NCBI GenBank assembly: GCA_944319815.1
Contig: CALUEX010000048.1
Location: 124,001-188,000 of the forward strand
Source of the DNA: an uncultured Prevotella sp.
Lineage (GTDB): Bacteria; Bacteroidota; Bacteroidia; Bacteroidales; Bacteroidaceae
Reading direction: 5' to 3'
DNA length: 64,000 bases
Shown piece by piece: positions 63,936 through 64,000 of this stretch. Below the pieces are notes generated by a model, which searched no databases, was not told the origin of the DNA, and saw only the letters and a program-made list of their open reading frames with translations. A program made the translations under genes and the position numbers. How positions within the stretch are numbered: position 1 is the stretch's first letter; each line of letters begins with the position of its first letter.

Positions 63936-64000
63936 AGTTATGTCTAATTCACCGCTTCGAGGAAGGTGGTGTATTATATGCTTACGATATTGACACGTTA

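Overview
The window looks like a chromosomal segment of a gut or oral Bacteroidales bacterium, most likely Prevotella or a close relative. The reasons are promoters of the Bacteroidetes type (TTTG, about 19 bp, then TAnnTTTG), a class III fructose-bisphosphatase, a GT3-type glycogen synthase beside a GT35 glucan phosphorylase, a DUF4835/PorD-like type IX secretion protein, DUF3256, DUF3127 and DUF5715 proteins, BspA-like surface lipoproteins and weak Shine-Dalgarno use. No sequence search was run; family names are from recognition of motifs.

Layout. 1-672: 3'-truncated gap on the minus strand. 968-6494: one tightly packed minus-strand operon that makes and probably exports Cys-every-fourth-residue (CXXX repeat) peptides. 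It has two precursors with twin-arginine leaders, a lipoprotein, a radical SAM/SPASM enzyme, a SPASM-like maturase without the radical SAM cluster motif, a 91-residue helper, and then tatA and tatC. A roughly 285-nt structured leader with a perfect promoter precedes it. 6888-8002 is repeat-rich non-coding DNA. 8003-19544 is a long minus-strand run: purU, hisH, hisA, hisF, hisIE, ftsE, lysC, lysA, two glycosyltransferases and fbp. 20112-23931 carries a modular secreted pectate lyase and a tiny secreted protein. 24352-26393 has DUF3256 and a phenylacetate-CoA ligase. tRNA-Ser(GCU) and tRNA-Glu(CUC) follow at 27.2-27.4 kb, then glycogen phosphorylase and synthase.

32.9-60.5 kb is mostly housekeeping: clpC, two envelope metallopeptidase-like proteins, phoH, purC, menG, aroE, purM, prfA, pyrF, a mosaic lipoprotein with the same kind of structured leader as the peptide operon, an SSB-like DUF3127 protein, dnaN, an exonuclease, coaBC, porD-like, recN, a TPR protein, a TRIC channel, a 2-hydroxyacid dehydrogenase, rarA, a nitrilase-family amidase and an acidic protein. 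Many of these genes are separated by long AT-rich inverted repeats that share arm sequences.

60.7-63.3 kb holds a probable restriction-modification or defence pair, an EcoRI-type adenine methyltransferase and a DUF262-HNH protein. They lie behind a leader that looks like a transcription attenuator with mutually exclusive hairpins. The window ends in a cobalamin riboswitch on the plus strand whose regulated gene lies outside.

The most interesting system is the CXXX-repeat peptide operon. Its precursors carry Tat-like leaders, its last two genes are tatA and tatC, and one precursor has a globular FISUMP/DUF1566-like domain embedded between two cysteine-repeat regions and a lipobox, which would make a surface-displayed modified protein. 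Its leader RNA recurs at 45.5 kb with compensatory base changes.
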